DNA of 64,000 bases from Novosphingobium sp. CF614 (GCF_900113255.1 NZ_FOOR01000001.1:434001-498000); one strand, 5' to 3'. Positions 56,368 to 64,000 are shown, counted from the first letter of the stretch. Notes: generated by a model not told the origin, from the sequence alone. Program-made: numbers and translations.

Positions 56368-57012
56368 ATGCTTAAACTTATCATCGGCAACAAGAATTAC
56401 TCGTCTTGGTCGATGCGCGCTTGGATGCTGCTCAAGTTCGCTGAACTACCGTTTTCCGAGATTTGTATCGACTTGTATACGGCTGGCTCGCGGAAACGCG
56501 TGTTAGATCTGGGCGGGGAAACGGGTTTGGTGCCCGTGCTCGTTGTGGATGATCGCGCCATCTGGGACACGCTGGCTATTACCGAGTTTGTTTACGAGTT
56601 GCGGCCCCATATATGGCCTTCGGACGCCTTCGAGCGAGCGAAAGCTAGAAGCTACGCCGGAGAGGTGCATTCGGGCCTGACCGCTGTTCGTGCATCGATG
56701 CCGTGCAACACCCGGGCGCGGGAGCGCGTCGTCGAGATGTCAGAGGAAGTAGAACTCGAAATTGCTCGGGTAGCAGAAATCTGGTCGCGCGCTTCCGGCG
56801 ATTGGTTGTTCGGAGATTTCTCGGCGGCTGATGTCATGTTCGCTCCAGTCGCCGCGCGTTTCCGGACGTATGGGGTGGCCCTTAAAGATGGCAGGGCCGT
56901 GAGCTACTGGGAGAGACTAATCGCGCACCCGCTGTGTACCGAGTGGTTCGCGTTAGGTGAGGCGGAACCTGTGATAATCGAGCAGTTCGAGCTGCCTAGG
57001 CGTATCAAATAG
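56368..57012 (+). CDS. Glutathione S-transferase family protein (element cargo)
   Basis: This 214-residue protein begins MLKLIIGNKNYSSWSMRAWM, the SWS-R-W helix start of one GST subgroup. The thioredoxin half continues with LVPVLVVDDRAIWDTLAITE (cis-Pro and E-S/T glutathione-binding area), and the helical half has WLFGDFSAADVMFAPVAARF, the typical N-capping D. An excellent GAGGAGG site precedes the ATG at 56368. Codon use is clearly more A/T-rich than in neighbouring genes, which indicates transfer. It is the only gene of the inserted element. It may detoxify an electrophile; the substrate is unknown. Confidence 0.85.
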   Translation: MLKLIIGNKNYSSWSMRAWMLLKFAELPFSEICIDLYTAGSRKRVLDLGGETGLVPVLVVDDRAIWDTLAITEFVYELRPHIWPSDAFERAKARSYAGEVHSGLTAVRASMPCNTRARERVVEMSEEVELEIARVAEIWSRASGDWLFGDFSAADVMFAPVAARFRTYGVALKDGRAVSYWERLIAHPLCTEWFALGEAEPVIIEQFELPRRIK

Positions 57013-57099
57013 GCGATCTGGTCGCGGTAACGGCAGCCCCAGTATTATGCGGAGCGATCTGGTGCATAAACAGCAGATATCCGCCACGCTCAACCAACG

Positions 57100-57130
57100 A
57101 CTCCGCATAATAACGCGCTACGCATTATCC
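57100..57130 (-). repeat. Right 31-bp inverted end of the GST element
   Basis: It is the inverted copy of 56132-56162 with three mismatches. Its TAG (complement of 57118-57120) ends the truncated N-terminal gene fragment. The 236-bp and 87-bp non-coding flanks of the GST gene inside the element hold no other gene. Confidence 0.8.
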
Positions 57131-57309
57131 GCGACGCCGGCGTAGAGGCCATAATCTCCGAGCGGATTGTCATCCCGGATCACGCCGAGCACCCGCGCCA
57201 GGACCGGATCGCGCTCCCCGGCCTGGCCGTCACCCGCCAGCATGGCCGCCAGCGTCTGCTCCGCCACCGGGACATGGACGCGGACCAAGGTGATTTCGCG
57301 TGTCCTCAT
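57118..57309 (-). pseudogene. N-terminal fragment of the split CutA/NIF3-like gene
   Basis: This frame encodes 63 residues, MRTREITLVRVHVPVAEQTL through DNPLGDYGLYAGVADNA, then a TAG supplied by the inserted element. VRVHVPVAEQTLAAMLAG followed by a GDYGLYAG turn is the usual first half of the small CutA/NIF3-like domain whose second half is at 55856-56131. Its ATG overlaps the exonuclease stop by 4 bp (ATGA), so it is translated after the exonuclease but yields a truncated product. Confidence 0.6.
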
Positions 57310-57815
57310 GCCTGTGGCGGTTCGGCCAGCAACAGCTTCACCACCAGCGCCAGCCGCTTCGCGTCCTCGCGGGCCAGGTGTTCCTTGGGCAAGCGCCGCT
57401 TGGCCTCTTGCAGCGCCGCGACGACCTGCGACCGGGTGTAGCCGCGCTTCTGGATGAACTCGCCAAGATAGCGCACGGGAAACGGCAGCCTGGCACCCAC
57501 CGCCTGGCACAGCACCTCCAGCCAGTACGCATCGAGATCGGCGTCGGCATAGACGTTACACTCTCGCGCGAATTCCGCCATTTCGGCAAGAACCTGCGCG
57601 GGCGGCTGGCCCTTCTGCGCAAGCAGTTCCCGGCTGATGCCATGGAGGTTCTCGGCCTCCTCCGACCAGTCCCAGTATTTCCAGGCTTCGCAAGGCCGGA
57701 TCAGCCAGGCGCGGCTGAGCCCGTCGATCCGGGCAATGGCGACCTCGATGGGGAAGGACTGACCGTATTCGGGCAGGCAGCTCGCCTCGAAGTCGATCAG
57801 TGCCGGGCAGGTCAA
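57306..57815 (-). CDS. DEDD-type 3'-5' exonuclease
   Basis: This 169-residue nuclease of the DnaQ/RNase T superfamily has motif I LIDFEASCLPEYG (D and E), FARECNVYADADLDAYW as motif II area and a C-terminal HLAREDAKRLALV (motif III Asp). It is small and lacks other domains. The start is TTG at 57815, supported by GGGGGAAG six bases upstream. It was the first gene of a two-gene unit with the now split CutA/NIF3-like gene. Confidence 0.8.
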   Translation of the reverse strand: MTCPALIDFEASCLPEYGQSFPIEVAIARIDGLSRAWLIRPCEAWKYWDWSEEAENLHGISRELLAQKGQPPAQVLAEMAEFARECNVYADADLDAYWLEVLCQAVGARLPFPVRYLGEFIQKRGYTRSQVVAALQEAKRRLPKEHLAREDAKRLALVVKLLLAEPPQA

Positions 57816-57858
57816 TATCGCTTCCCCCTGTAGGTCAGCCTGCTGGTCGGTCCTCCAG

Positions 57859-58854
57859 TCAGCCCATCCGCTCGGCGACGAACGCCTTGAGGTCTTCTTC
57901 GGGACGGGCGCCGTAGTGCGAGATGATCTCGCTCGCGCAGATCGCCCCCAGCCTGAGGCAATCGGATACCGTCATGCCACGAACGTGCCCGAAAAGGAAA
58001 CCGGCAGCGAACAAGTCCCCGGCGCCGGTGGTATCGACCACTTTGTCGACCGGCTCGGCGGCGACCTGCGAACGCACGCCGCCGGCGACGGCTACCGCGC
58101 CGTCCTGGCTGCGCGTGACGACCAGCACCGGGATTTTCGGCGCCAGCATGGCGATGCCCGCCTCGAAATCGGCTATGCCGGTCAACGCGGCCATCTCATG
58201 CTCGTTGCAGAACAGCACGTCGATCTCGCCCGCGTCGATCAGCGAGAGGAAATCGGCGCGATGGCGATCGATGACGAAGGATTCGGACGGGGTGAAGGCA
58301 ATCTTGCGTCCGGCCTTGCGCGCCGCCGCGATCGCCTTGCGCATGGCCGCGCGCGGCTCTTCCGGGTCCCACAGGTAGCCTTCGAGGTAGAGCACCGCCG
58401 CGTCCGCGATCACCGCTTCGTCCAGCGCTTCGGCGGGCAGGTAGTGCGAGGCGCCAAGGAAAGTGTTCATGGTGCGCTGGCCGTCGGGGGTGACGAAGAT
58501 CAGGCAGCGTCCGGTCGGCGGATCGCCGGCCCGTGCCGGCACTGGAAACTCAATCCCGGCGGCGCGAATGTCATGCGTGAAGACTTCACCCAGTTGATCC
58601 TGCGCGACCTGGCCGACGAAGCCGCACCGGGCACCCAGGGCGGCGAGGCCGGCCAGGGTGTTGGCCGCGGAACCGCCGGAAATCTCGCGCGCGGGGCCCA
58701 TCGCGGCATAGAGACCATGCGCCTGGTCGGCGTCGATCAGCGTCATGCCGCCGCGCGCCAGACCCAGTTCCTCGATCGCGGCATCGTCGCAATTGGCAAT
58801 GACGTCGATGATGGCGTTGCCGATGGCGATGACGTCCAGGCTCGGTTGCGTCAT
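57859..58854 (-). CDS. PfkB-family carbohydrate/nucleoside kinase (adenosine kinase type)
   Basis: This is a 331-residue ribokinase-fold kinase. The N-terminal sugar-site segment ISGGSAANTLAGLAALG and the C-terminal anion hole with catalytic Asp in VVDTTGAGDLFAAGFLFG are both present, and GNAIIDVIANCDD starts the first beta strand. Sphingomonad homologues are annotated as adenosine kinases, which would make AMP from adenosine. The ATG at 58854 lacks a clear ribosome site. It lies 43 bp upstream of the exonuclease on the same strand. Confidence 0.88.
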   Translation of the reverse strand: MTQPSLDVIAIGNAIIDVIANCDDAAIEELGLARGGMTLIDADQAHGLYAAMGPAREISGGSAANTLAGLAALGARCGFVGQVAQDQLGEVFTHDIRAAGIEFPVPARAGDPPTGRCLIFVTPDGQRTMNTFLGASHYLPAEALDEAVIADAAVLYLEGYLWDPEEPRAAMRKAIAAARKAGRKIAFTPSESFVIDRHRADFLSLIDAGEIDVLFCNEHEMAALTGIADFEAGIAMLAPKIPVLVVTRSQDGAVAVAGGVRSQVAAEPVDKVVDTTGAGDLFAAGFLFGHVRGMTVSDCLRLGAICASEIISHYGARPEEDLKAFVAERMG

Positions 58855-59059
58855 GGGAGATGGTGTCCTTGAAACGTGGGGGAAATGGCGATGGACCGCG
58901 AGTAGCGCGCGGCCTGTCGCTCCGCAAGCACTCGGCGAGCCGCCCCCCGGTTGACAGCATGGCGGCGGCACGCAATGCGATGGACCAATCATGGCAAAGA
59001 TGCATCGGTGGAATACTCTTATACCAAGGCGCGGTGAGCATGACCCGGCGTCCCGGCGA

Positions 59060-59500
59060 ATGTCGGGCCTGCGCATGTTGGGCCTGCGAGTGTCGGGACC
59101 GCTGGCCGCCTGCTCGCTGGCGCTGCTGCTCGCGGCCTGCGCCGGCGGCGCCGCCGGTACGCCCAAGCCGCCCGGGAAGGCATCGATGGTGCCGCCGGTG
59201 CGCCAGCCCACGCGCACGGTCCCGCGCGATCCCCAGTTCCAGTCCATCCCCGGACTGGAAGGCGTGGTCGGCGCCACGCGGAGCCAGCTCGTGCGCCAGT
59301 TCGGCGAACCCCGGCTCGACGTCTGGGAAGGGGATGCCCGCAAGCTGCAATTCACCGGTGCGCCTTGCGTGCTGGACATCTATCTCTATCCCACCTCCAG
59401 CTCGCGCGAACCGCTGGCGACCTATGTCGACGCCCGCCGCGCGTCGGACGGGCAGGATGTCGACCGCGCGGCCTGCACCGCGGCGCTACGGCAGAAGTGA
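59060..59500 (+). CDS. Small outer-membrane or periplasmic lipoprotein
   Basis: The 146-residue protein has a lipoprotein signal: hydrophobic LAACSLALLLAAC with the lipobox Cys near residue 24, followed by a Gly/Pro/Lys-rich linker and a domain with GLEGVVGATRSQLVRQFGEP and LQFTGAPCVLDIYLYP. The latter pattern resembles SmpA/BamE-type folds, but that is only suggestive. The start is uncertain (ATG at 59060 or 59075; an upstream extension to 58991 is possible). The 205-bp gap before it has TTGACA near 58950. Confidence 0.7.
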   Translation: MSGLRMLGLRVSGPLAACSLALLLAACAGGAAGTPKPPGKASMVPPVRQPTRTVPRDPQFQSIPGLEGVVGATRSQLVRQFGEPRLDVWEGDARKLQFTGAPCVLDIYLYPTSSSREPLATYVDARRASDGQDVDRAACTAALRQK

Positions 59501-59521
59501 ACGGGTGACGGAAGCAGGCGC

Positions 59522-59536
59522 TTAACCGGGAATTAG
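59522..59536 (+). promoter_or_regulatory. Candidate CtrA-type box
   Basis: TTAA-N7-TTAG (59522-59525 and 59533-59536) fits the alphaproteobacterial CtrA pattern TTAA-N7-TTAA in 7 of 8 conserved bases and lies about 51 bp before the next start. A single match of this kind can be chance. Confidence 0.3.
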
Positions 59537-59586
59537 ACTTATTCTGCCACGCCGTTCCCGATGATCCTGTTGGGAACCGCGACAAG

Positions 59587-60531
59587 ATGAGCATGCACTT
59601 CAGCCAAATCGCCGAGCAGGCACTCGCCGATGGCGATATCGGCGCCGAGGACGTCCTCGCCCTGCGGCGCGCCGGATGGGCCGATGGACGGATCGAACCG
59701 GACGAGGCGGAGATCATCTTCGCGATCAACCACAGGCTGGACCATCCGGCCGTCGAATGGGCGGACTTCTTCGTCGAGGCGATCGGCGAATATATCGTCA
59801 ACCAGGTCGAGCCGCGCGGCTACGTGACCGAAGGCAATGCCGAATGGCTGATCGCCCACATCGAGCACGACGGCCGCCTCCATGCGATGACCGAGCTGGA
59901 ACTGCTGGTGAAGGTCTTCGAAAAGGCACTGGGCGTGCCCGAGGCGCTGCGCAGCTATGCGCTGCGCCAGATCGAGGAAACCGTGGTCACCGGCGAGGGC
60001 CCGACCCGCTGCGGCGGCAGCCTGGAAAAAGGCAACGTGACCGAAGCCGAGGCGGGGATCATGCGCCGCATCCTGTTCGCCTCCGGCAGCGATCGTCCGG
60101 CCGGCGTGAGCCGCCGCGAGGCCGAGCTGCTGTTCCGCATCAAGGACGAGACGCTCCATGGCGACAACGCGCCCGAATGGAAGCGCCTGTTCGTGCAGGG
60201 CGTGGGCAATTACCTGCAAGGCTTCAGCGCACAAGCCCCGCTCTCGCGCGACCGGGCCGCGCAGCTCGAAAGCTTCATGAACGACCGCACCTCGTCGGTC
60301 GGCAACTTCATGGGCAAAGTCGTGCGCAGCTTCGGCGCGGCGAACCGCGCGGGCGTGGTGTTCGGACGCAAGCAGGTCCGGCCGGAGCTGGGCACGCTGG
60401 TCGAAGCGGCCCGCGAAGTGACCCATGACGAGAAAGCCTGGCTTGACGAGCGGATCGAGGCCAACGGCGTGATCGACGAATACGATCAGGCGCTGCTGGA
60501 CTTCCTCGGCGAAGAGGGCTTCGCGGGCTGA
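59587..60531 (+). CDS. TerB-like repeat protein, function unknown
   Basis: This is a 314-residue all-helical protein. Three repeats share an acidic turn: GWADGRIEPDEAEIIFAINH, VSRREAELLFRIKDETL with HGDNAPEWKRLFVQGVGNYL, and WLDERIEANGVIDEYDQALL. The D-G-x-I/V-x-x-x-E pattern recalls TerB or EF-hand-like metal-sensing helices. No signal peptide is present. The ATG at 59587 follows GGGAACC. It is convergent with the acyl-CoA synthetase gene (6-bp gap). Conserved in sphingomonads as far as I recall, without a known role. Confidence 0.65.
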   Translation: MSMHFSQIAEQALADGDIGAEDVLALRRAGWADGRIEPDEAEIIFAINHRLDHPAVEWADFFVEAIGEYIVNQVEPRGYVTEGNAEWLIAHIEHDGRLHAMTELELLVKVFEKALGVPEALRSYALRQIEETVVTGEGPTRCGGSLEKGNVTEAEAGIMRRILFASGSDRPAGVSRREAELLFRIKDETLHGDNAPEWKRLFVQGVGNYLQGFSAQAPLSRDRAAQLESFMNDRTSSVGNFMGKVVRSFGAANRAGVVFGRKQVRPELGTLVEAAREVTHDEKAWLDERIEANGVIDEYDQALLDFLGEEGFAG

Positions 60532-60537
60532 ACCGGC

Positions 60538-62223
60538 CTATCCGCCCAGCACTTCGGCCTTGAGCGTCTTGCGGTCGAGCTTGCCGACCATGGTCTTGGG
60601 CAGCGCGGCGCGCAGCACCACCCGGTCCACCCGCTCGTGCTTGCCGAGCCGCGCGTTGAGCCAGTTGGCGATCGCCTCGGCACTGGCATTGCTGGTGGGA
60701 TCGAGCACCACGAAGGCGCGCGGCACTTCACCGTGATAGACGTCGGGCACGCCGATCACCATCGCCTCGCTCACCCCCGGATAGCCGAGCAGGACGGTCT
60801 CGACCTGGCTGGGAAAGACCTTGAAGCCGCCCACCGCGATCATGTCCTTACTGCGGTCGACGATCCGCACGTAGCCTTCCTCGTCGATCGTCGCGATGTC
60901 GCCGGTGCGCAGCCAGCGCTTGCCATCCCGTTCGACGAAGGCCTGGGACTCGGCCTGCGGACGGTTCCAGTAGCCCAGCATGACCTGCGGGCCGGTGACC
61001 GCCAGCTCGCCGGGTTCGCCCGGCGGGGCATCGCGCCCGGGGTCTTCCTTGTTGAGCAGGCGCAAGTCCGTTCCCGGCAGCGGATGGCCGATCGACCCGG
61101 GCAGTTCGCGCCCGTCGAACGGATTGGTGGCGACCACCCCGGCGGTTTCGGTCAAACCATAGCCCTCCACCAGCTTGGCCCCGCTCGCCTTCTCGAAGCG
61201 GGTCTTGACCGGGCCGGGCAGCGGCGCCCCCCCCGAGATGCAAGTGAACAGGCTGGAGAAATCCGTCCGCGCCATGGCCGGATGGTCGAGCAGGGCCTGG
61301 TACATCGTCGGCACCCCGGGCATGGCCGTGGCCCGGACGCGTTGCAGCGTCGAGAGCACCTGGCCGGCATTGAAACGCGGCAGCATGGCGATCATCCCGC
61401 CGTCGTAGACCGTTCGATTGAGCACGCAGGCATTGGCGAAGACGTGGAACATCGGCAGCACCCCGACGATCACGTCCCGCGCATGGGCATGCGGGTCGAT
61501 CGCCTCTATCTGCCGGGCATTGGCGGTAAGATTCTGGTGGCTGAGCATCGCCCCCTTGGGCGTGCCGGTGGTTCCGCCGGTATACTGCAGCAAGGCGAGA
61601 TCGGTCAGCGGAGCTATCGCGACCGGGGCGGGATCATGATCCAATTGCAGCTCGGACCATTCCAGAACATTGGCGGCGGCCGGGATCGGAACGGTGCCGC
61701 GCCGCCGGAACAGCCGCAGCCCGATACGCTGCCACAACGGCAGCAGCGGCGCCAGCCGCGCGACCACCAGCCATTCGAGGCCCGACGCCGACAGCACCTG
61801 CTCCGCCGGCGGCAGCAGCAATGGCACGTCCAGGGTGACGAGCAGCCGGGTTCCCGAATCGGCGACCTGCGCCTCCAGTTCGGCAACGGTATAGAGCGGC
61901 GAGAAGTTGACGACCGTCGCTCCGGCCATCATCGCACCGAAATAGGCGGAAAGGTAGGTCGGCACGTTCGGCAGGTAGAGCCCGATCCGATCGCCCTTGG
62001 CGATCCCCAGCGACTGCAATCCGGCGGCGAAGCGACGTGCCTCGGCGCCAATCCGCCGATAAGTGAACTCGCGCCCGAGAAAGTCGACGAGTACGCGATC
62101 ACCGTAAGCCGCGACGCTCGCGGCGAACATTTCTGTCATTGCCAGCGGAGCGAAGTCCTGGTCCCACTTGCAGGGGTGGACATAGCACTCTTGCCAGGCC
62201 CTTCGGCCCATCCTCTCGATCAT
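60538..62223 (-). CDS. Long-chain acyl-CoA synthetase (FadD-like)
   Basis: This 561-residue adenylate-forming enzyme has the P-loop YTGGTTGTPKG (214-224), GVPTMYQALLD, a GYGLTET motif, WLRTGDIATIDEEGYVRIVD and the catalytic Lys near the end in PKTMVGKLDRKTL. It activates fatty or related carboxylic acids to CoA thioesters, which could feed the FadE/hydratase genes. The ATG at 62223 is chosen; the ATG at 62211 is also possible, as AGAGG abuts it. Confidence 0.9.
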   Translation of the reverse strand: MIERMGRRAWQECYVHPCKWDQDFAPLAMTEMFAASVAAYGDRVLVDFLGREFTYRRIGAEARRFAAGLQSLGIAKGDRIGLYLPNVPTYLSAYFGAMMAGATVVNFSPLYTVAELEAQVADSGTRLLVTLDVPLLLPPAEQVLSASGLEWLVVARLAPLLPLWQRIGLRLFRRRGTVPIPAAANVLEWSELQLDHDPAPVAIAPLTDLALLQYTGGTTGTPKGAMLSHQNLTANARQIEAIDPHAHARDVIVGVLPMFHVFANACVLNRTVYDGGMIAMLPRFNAGQVLSTLQRVRATAMPGVPTMYQALLDHPAMARTDFSSLFTCISGGAPLPGPVKTRFEKASGAKLVEGYGLTETAGVVATNPFDGRELPGSIGHPLPGTDLRLLNKEDPGRDAPPGEPGELAVTGPQVMLGYWNRPQAESQAFVERDGKRWLRTGDIATIDEEGYVRIVDRSKDMIAVGGFKVFPSQVETVLLGYPGVSEAMVIGVPDVYHGEVPRAFVVLDPTSNASAEAIANWLNARLGKHERVDRVVLRAALPKTMVGKLDRKTLKAEVLGG

Positions 62224-62334
62224 GGGCCGACTGTGCGCCCAAGCCCTGCACCGAGCAAGAAACTTGTGTTCAGTTGTTAACTCAGCCGACAGGGCAGGGC
62301 TTCGCATCCTTGCCGGTCAGCCGGAAAAGCGCGG

Positions 62335-63039
62335 TTACTGGCCGCGCTCCTCCGCCTCGGCGGCGCGCTTGGCCACGAGCCAGGCGGCGGCTTCGGCTTC
62401 CTGCGCCGCCTCGCTGGCGGCCTTCACGGCAGCGTCGCGCTCGGCGCGCAGTTCCTCGATCAGCGCCTCGCGATCGTCGATCAGGCGCTCGTCGCTCTGC
62501 ACTTCGTCCTCGATGCCGGCCTTCTTCGCCGCCTTGGCGACGATCATGTCAAGCTCGCGCTGCGAGCACAGGCCGAGCGTTACCGGATCCTTCGGCGTGA
62601 TGTTGGCGATGTTCCAGTGCGAACGGTCGCGGATCGCGGCGATCGTATTGCGGGTGGTGCCGATCAGCTTGCCGATCTGCGCATCCGACACCTCCGCGTG
62701 GTTGCGCAGGATCCAGGCGATGCCATCGGGCTTGTCCTGGCGCTTCGAGACCGGGGTGTAGCGTGGGCCCTTGGTGCGGCTGACCGTCACCGGCGCCTTG
62801 TGCATGCGCAGGCGATATTCGGGATTTGCCTGGCCCTTGTCGATTTCGTCCATGGTCAGTTCGCCCGCGCGCACCGGATCGCGGCCGGTGTACTTGCTGG
62901 ACGCGAGGTCATCGGCCATGGCCTGGACCTCGAGCATGTGCAGGCCGCAGAACTCGGCGATCTGCTCGAAGGTCAGGGCAGTGTTGTCGACCAGCCAGGA
63001 AGCGGTCGCGTGCGGCATCAGCGGAGTGGGCTGGCTCAT
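62335..63039 (-). CDS. trcR: Cell-cycle transcriptional regulator TrcR (DUF1013)
   Basis: The 234-residue protein is the alphaproteobacterial DUF1013 protein. An N-terminal helical region (LPHATASWLVDNTALTFEQI-like) is followed by GIAWILRNHAEVSDAQIGKL IGTTRNTI, an HTH-like segment, then a C-terminal acidic/alanine coiled coil (EALIEELRAERDAAVKAASE). TrcR of Caulobacter and Sinorhizobium associates with RNA polymerase and promotes cell-cycle gene expression. The ATG at 63039 has GGAGATAG upstream. It is essential or important in several alphaproteobacteria. Confidence 0.9.
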   Translation of the reverse strand: MSQPTPLMPHATASWLVDNTALTFEQIAEFCGLHMLEVQAMADDLASSKYTGRDPVRAGELTMDEIDKGQANPEYRLRMHKAPVTVSRTKGPRYTPVSKRQDKPDGIAWILRNHAEVSDAQIGKLIGTTRNTIAAIRDRSHWNIANITPKDPVTLGLCSQRELDMIVAKAAKKAGIEDEVQSDERLIDDREALIEELRAERDAAVKAASEAAQEAEAAAWLVAKRAAEAEERGQ

Positions 63040-63056
63040 GTCTCTATCTCCGGCGG

Positions 63057-63089
63057 AAACAATAAGGGCCGCCCCTTCGCGGAGCGGCC
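63057..63089 (-). terminator. Hairpin terminator after the GST gene
   Basis: On the minus strand GGCCGCTCC (63081-63089) pairs with GGGGCGGCC (63067-63075), one G-U pair, loop GCGAA, followed by CTTATTGTTT. It separates the GST/quinone-reductase transcript from trcR, whose ribosome site lies just beyond. Confidence 0.6.
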
Positions 63090-63195
63090 GTTCTCGCCCG
63101 ATTTAGGCCAAGTTTGCCGATTGGGCAAGCACAAGCCGCGATTTTTGCGGGATCGGCCGGCCCCCGTCCGATCGGTGCGTCTCGATCGGCACACC

Positions 63196-63822
63196 CTAAT
63201 CCATGGCGACGTAACCGGAAAGCCCCGCCACACGATCGAGCCACCCGCAGATCGCCGGGTAGTCCCGCAGCCGGAAGCCGCCCGCCTCGCAGACATGGGT
63301 ATAGGCGTAGAGCGCGATATCGGCGAGCGTGACCGAATCGCCGACCAGCCAGTCGCTTCGCGTCAGGTGCTCGTCCATCACCGCCAGCGCCGCCTCGCCG
63401 CCCGCGCGCTTGGCGGTGATCTGGCCCTTCTGGAATTCGCTGAGATTGGCCTCGCCCACGAACAGCAGCCAGAAGCGCAGGGTGGCGACGTTGGGTTCGT
63501 GATTGTACTGTTCGAAGAACATCCAGCGCAGCATGTCCGCCCGCGCGAACCGGTCCTGCGGGATGAGCGGCGAGCCTTCGGCCAGGAACCAGCAGGCGGC
63601 ATTGCTTTCGGGCAGGAAGCGCGGGCCGACCTGGAGCACGGGAATGCGCCCGTTGGCGTTGACGTCCCGCAGGAATTCGGGCGTGCGCGTCTCACCCTTC
63701 ATGATGTCGTACTGCCGGCGTTCAAGCGGAATGCCGAGCAGCGCCGCCGTCAGCCGGATCTTGAAGCAATTGCCGCTGCGCGGATCTTCGTGAAGGACCA
63801 AGTCTTCCATGAAGGCATTCAT
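63196..63822 (-). CDS. Glutathione S-transferase family protein
   Basis: This 208-residue GST has the thioredoxin half EDPRSGNCFKIRLTAALLGI with the NANGRIPVLQV cis-Pro loop and LPESNAACWFLAEG glutathione contact, and the helical half with LVGDSVTLADIALYAYTHV. It differs in sequence from the GST of the inserted element. The ATG at 63822 has GAGGGCG upstream; another ATG at 63810 is in frame. It lies 13 bp after the quinone-reductase gene, so the two are probably cotranscribed for electrophile and quinone detoxification. Confidence 0.88.
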   Translation of the reverse strand: MNAFMEDLVLHEDPRSGNCFKIRLTAALLGIPLERRQYDIMKGETRTPEFLRDVNANGRIPVLQVGPRFLPESNAACWFLAEGSPLIPQDRFARADMLRWMFFEQYNHEPNVATLRFWLLFVGEANLSEFQKGQITAKRAGGEAALAVMDEHLTRSDWLVGDSVTLADIALYAYTHVCEAGGFRLRDYPAICGWLDRVAGLSGYVAMD

Positions 63823-63835
63823 TGCACGCACGCCC

Positions 63836-64000
63836 TCACACCTCCAGCACGATCTTGCCCACGTGCCGGCCCGCTTCCATCCTGACGTGCGCGGCGGCGG
63901 CTTCCACCAGCGGGAAGCGCCTGTCCATCACTGGCCGCAAGGCGCCCTCTTCCACCAGCGGCCAGACGTTGGCGCGGATTTCCTGTGCGAGAAGCGCCTT
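63836..64000 (-). CDS. NAD(P)H-quinone oxidoreductase (MDR family), C-terminal part
   Basis: The last 54 residues of a medium-chain reductase run KALLAQEIRANVWPLVEEGA, LRPVMDRRFPLVEAAAAHVR and MEAGRHVGKIVLEV to the stop. This is the typical end of zinc-independent quinone reductases of the PIG3/QOR type. The rest lies outside the window on the right. It is followed after 13 bp by the GST gene. Confidence 0.85.
   Translation of the reverse strand, partial: KALLAQEIRANVWPLVEEGALRPVMDRRFPLVEAAAAHVRMEAGRHVGKIVLEV

Larger units (their letters stand above)
56132..57130. mobile_element. Non-autonomous ~1-kb element carrying a GST gene
   Basis: Its 31-bp ends (56132-56162 and the complement of 57100-57130) match at 28 of 31 positions and both contain TTATTATGCGGAG-like cores; a third ATTATGCGGAG lies inside at 57044-57054. 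The interior differs from its surroundings in being less GC-rich and using TTA, TGT, ATA and AGA codons. It interrupts a gene: the N-terminal part reads into the right end and stops at its TAG, and the C-terminal part starts beyond the left end. No transposase or recombinase is encoded, and no clear target duplication is seen, so it may be moved in trans by a tyrosine recombinase (RIT-like) or be a cargo-bearing MITE. Confidence 0.72.

Noticed and set aside
56132-57130. Integron cassette (attC site) explanation for the GST insert
   Set aside because: I found no attC-like R/L core pairs (GTTRRRY/RYYYAAC) after the gene; symmetric inverted ends fit a transposon-like or RIT-like element better.

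Overview
The window is GC-rich, densely coded alphaproteobacterial chromosome, most likely a sphingomonad (Novosphingobium/Sphingobium type). Reasons: two large TonB-dependent receptors with the DDIVVTARR plug start, alphaproteobacterial markers (TrcR/DUF1013, MmcB, DUF2093, DUF1289, RpmB with the alphaproteobacterial sequence type), 4,5-cleavage-type protocatechuate genes (LigK, a GalD-type tautomerase, LigI), and short REP-like hairpins. No tRNA, rRNA, CRISPR array, phage gene or transposase gene was seen.

Region 1-28.3 kb is a catabolic/accessory block. The minus strand carries a partial TIM-barrel-like protein, an MFS carrier, an aldo/keto reductase and a D-aminoacylase-like amidohydrolase; a GntR/FCD regulator is divergent. 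Then come a Rieske oxygenase alpha subunit, a SnoaL-like protein, two translationally coupled acyl-CoA dehydrogenases, an enoyl-CoA hydratase, a YdjA-like nitroreductase, a TauD-type dioxygenase and an RHH-YfbU protein. Two paralogous TonB receptors face away from each other across a 731-bp control region. They are followed by an MFS carrier, a DUF35 plus cysteine-less thiolase pair (Ltp2-like), another MFS carrier, a D-2-hydroxyacid dehydrogenase, a CitE-like lyase and an unusual SDF-family symporter. Together these suggest outer-membrane uptake, oxygenation and CoA-dependent side-chain cleavage of a hydrophobic polycyclic or aromatic acid. The substrate cannot be read from sequence.

Region 28.4-34.8 kb holds glmM, a DUF1272 protein, a REP hairpin, thiD, a LysR regulator with two N-terminal HTH units, and a tight divergent operon for the lower protocatechuate 4,5-cleavage route (CHA aldolase, 4-oxalomesaconate tautomerase, PDC lactonase).

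Region 34.8-55.8 kb is mostly housekeeping and envelope genes: mmcB, DUF1289, DEAD-box helicase, sterol-desaturase-type hydroxylase, MFS, PAS-like protein, M48 protease with TPRs, DsbA-like protein, a LytS/LytTR two-component pair, dctA, nadC, RNase T2, tadA, rpmB, phytase-like esterase, M23 peptidase, DUF2093, and xseA/purD with start codons only 6 bp apart.

Region 55.8-57.8 kb contains the most striking structure. A ~1-kb element with 31-bp inverted ends (28/31 identical) carries only a glutathione S-transferase gene, visibly less GC-rich than its surroundings, and splits a small gene with a CutA/NIF3-like HPWEVP motif into two pieces. A 32-bp perfect palindrome sits at one edge. No recombinase gene is present, so the element looks non-autonomous.

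Region 57.3-64 kb has a DEDD exonuclease, a PfkB (adenosine-type) kinase, a lipoprotein, a TerB-like repeat protein with a possible CtrA box, an acyl-CoA synthetase, trcR, another GST and the 3' end of a quinone oxidoreductase gene.
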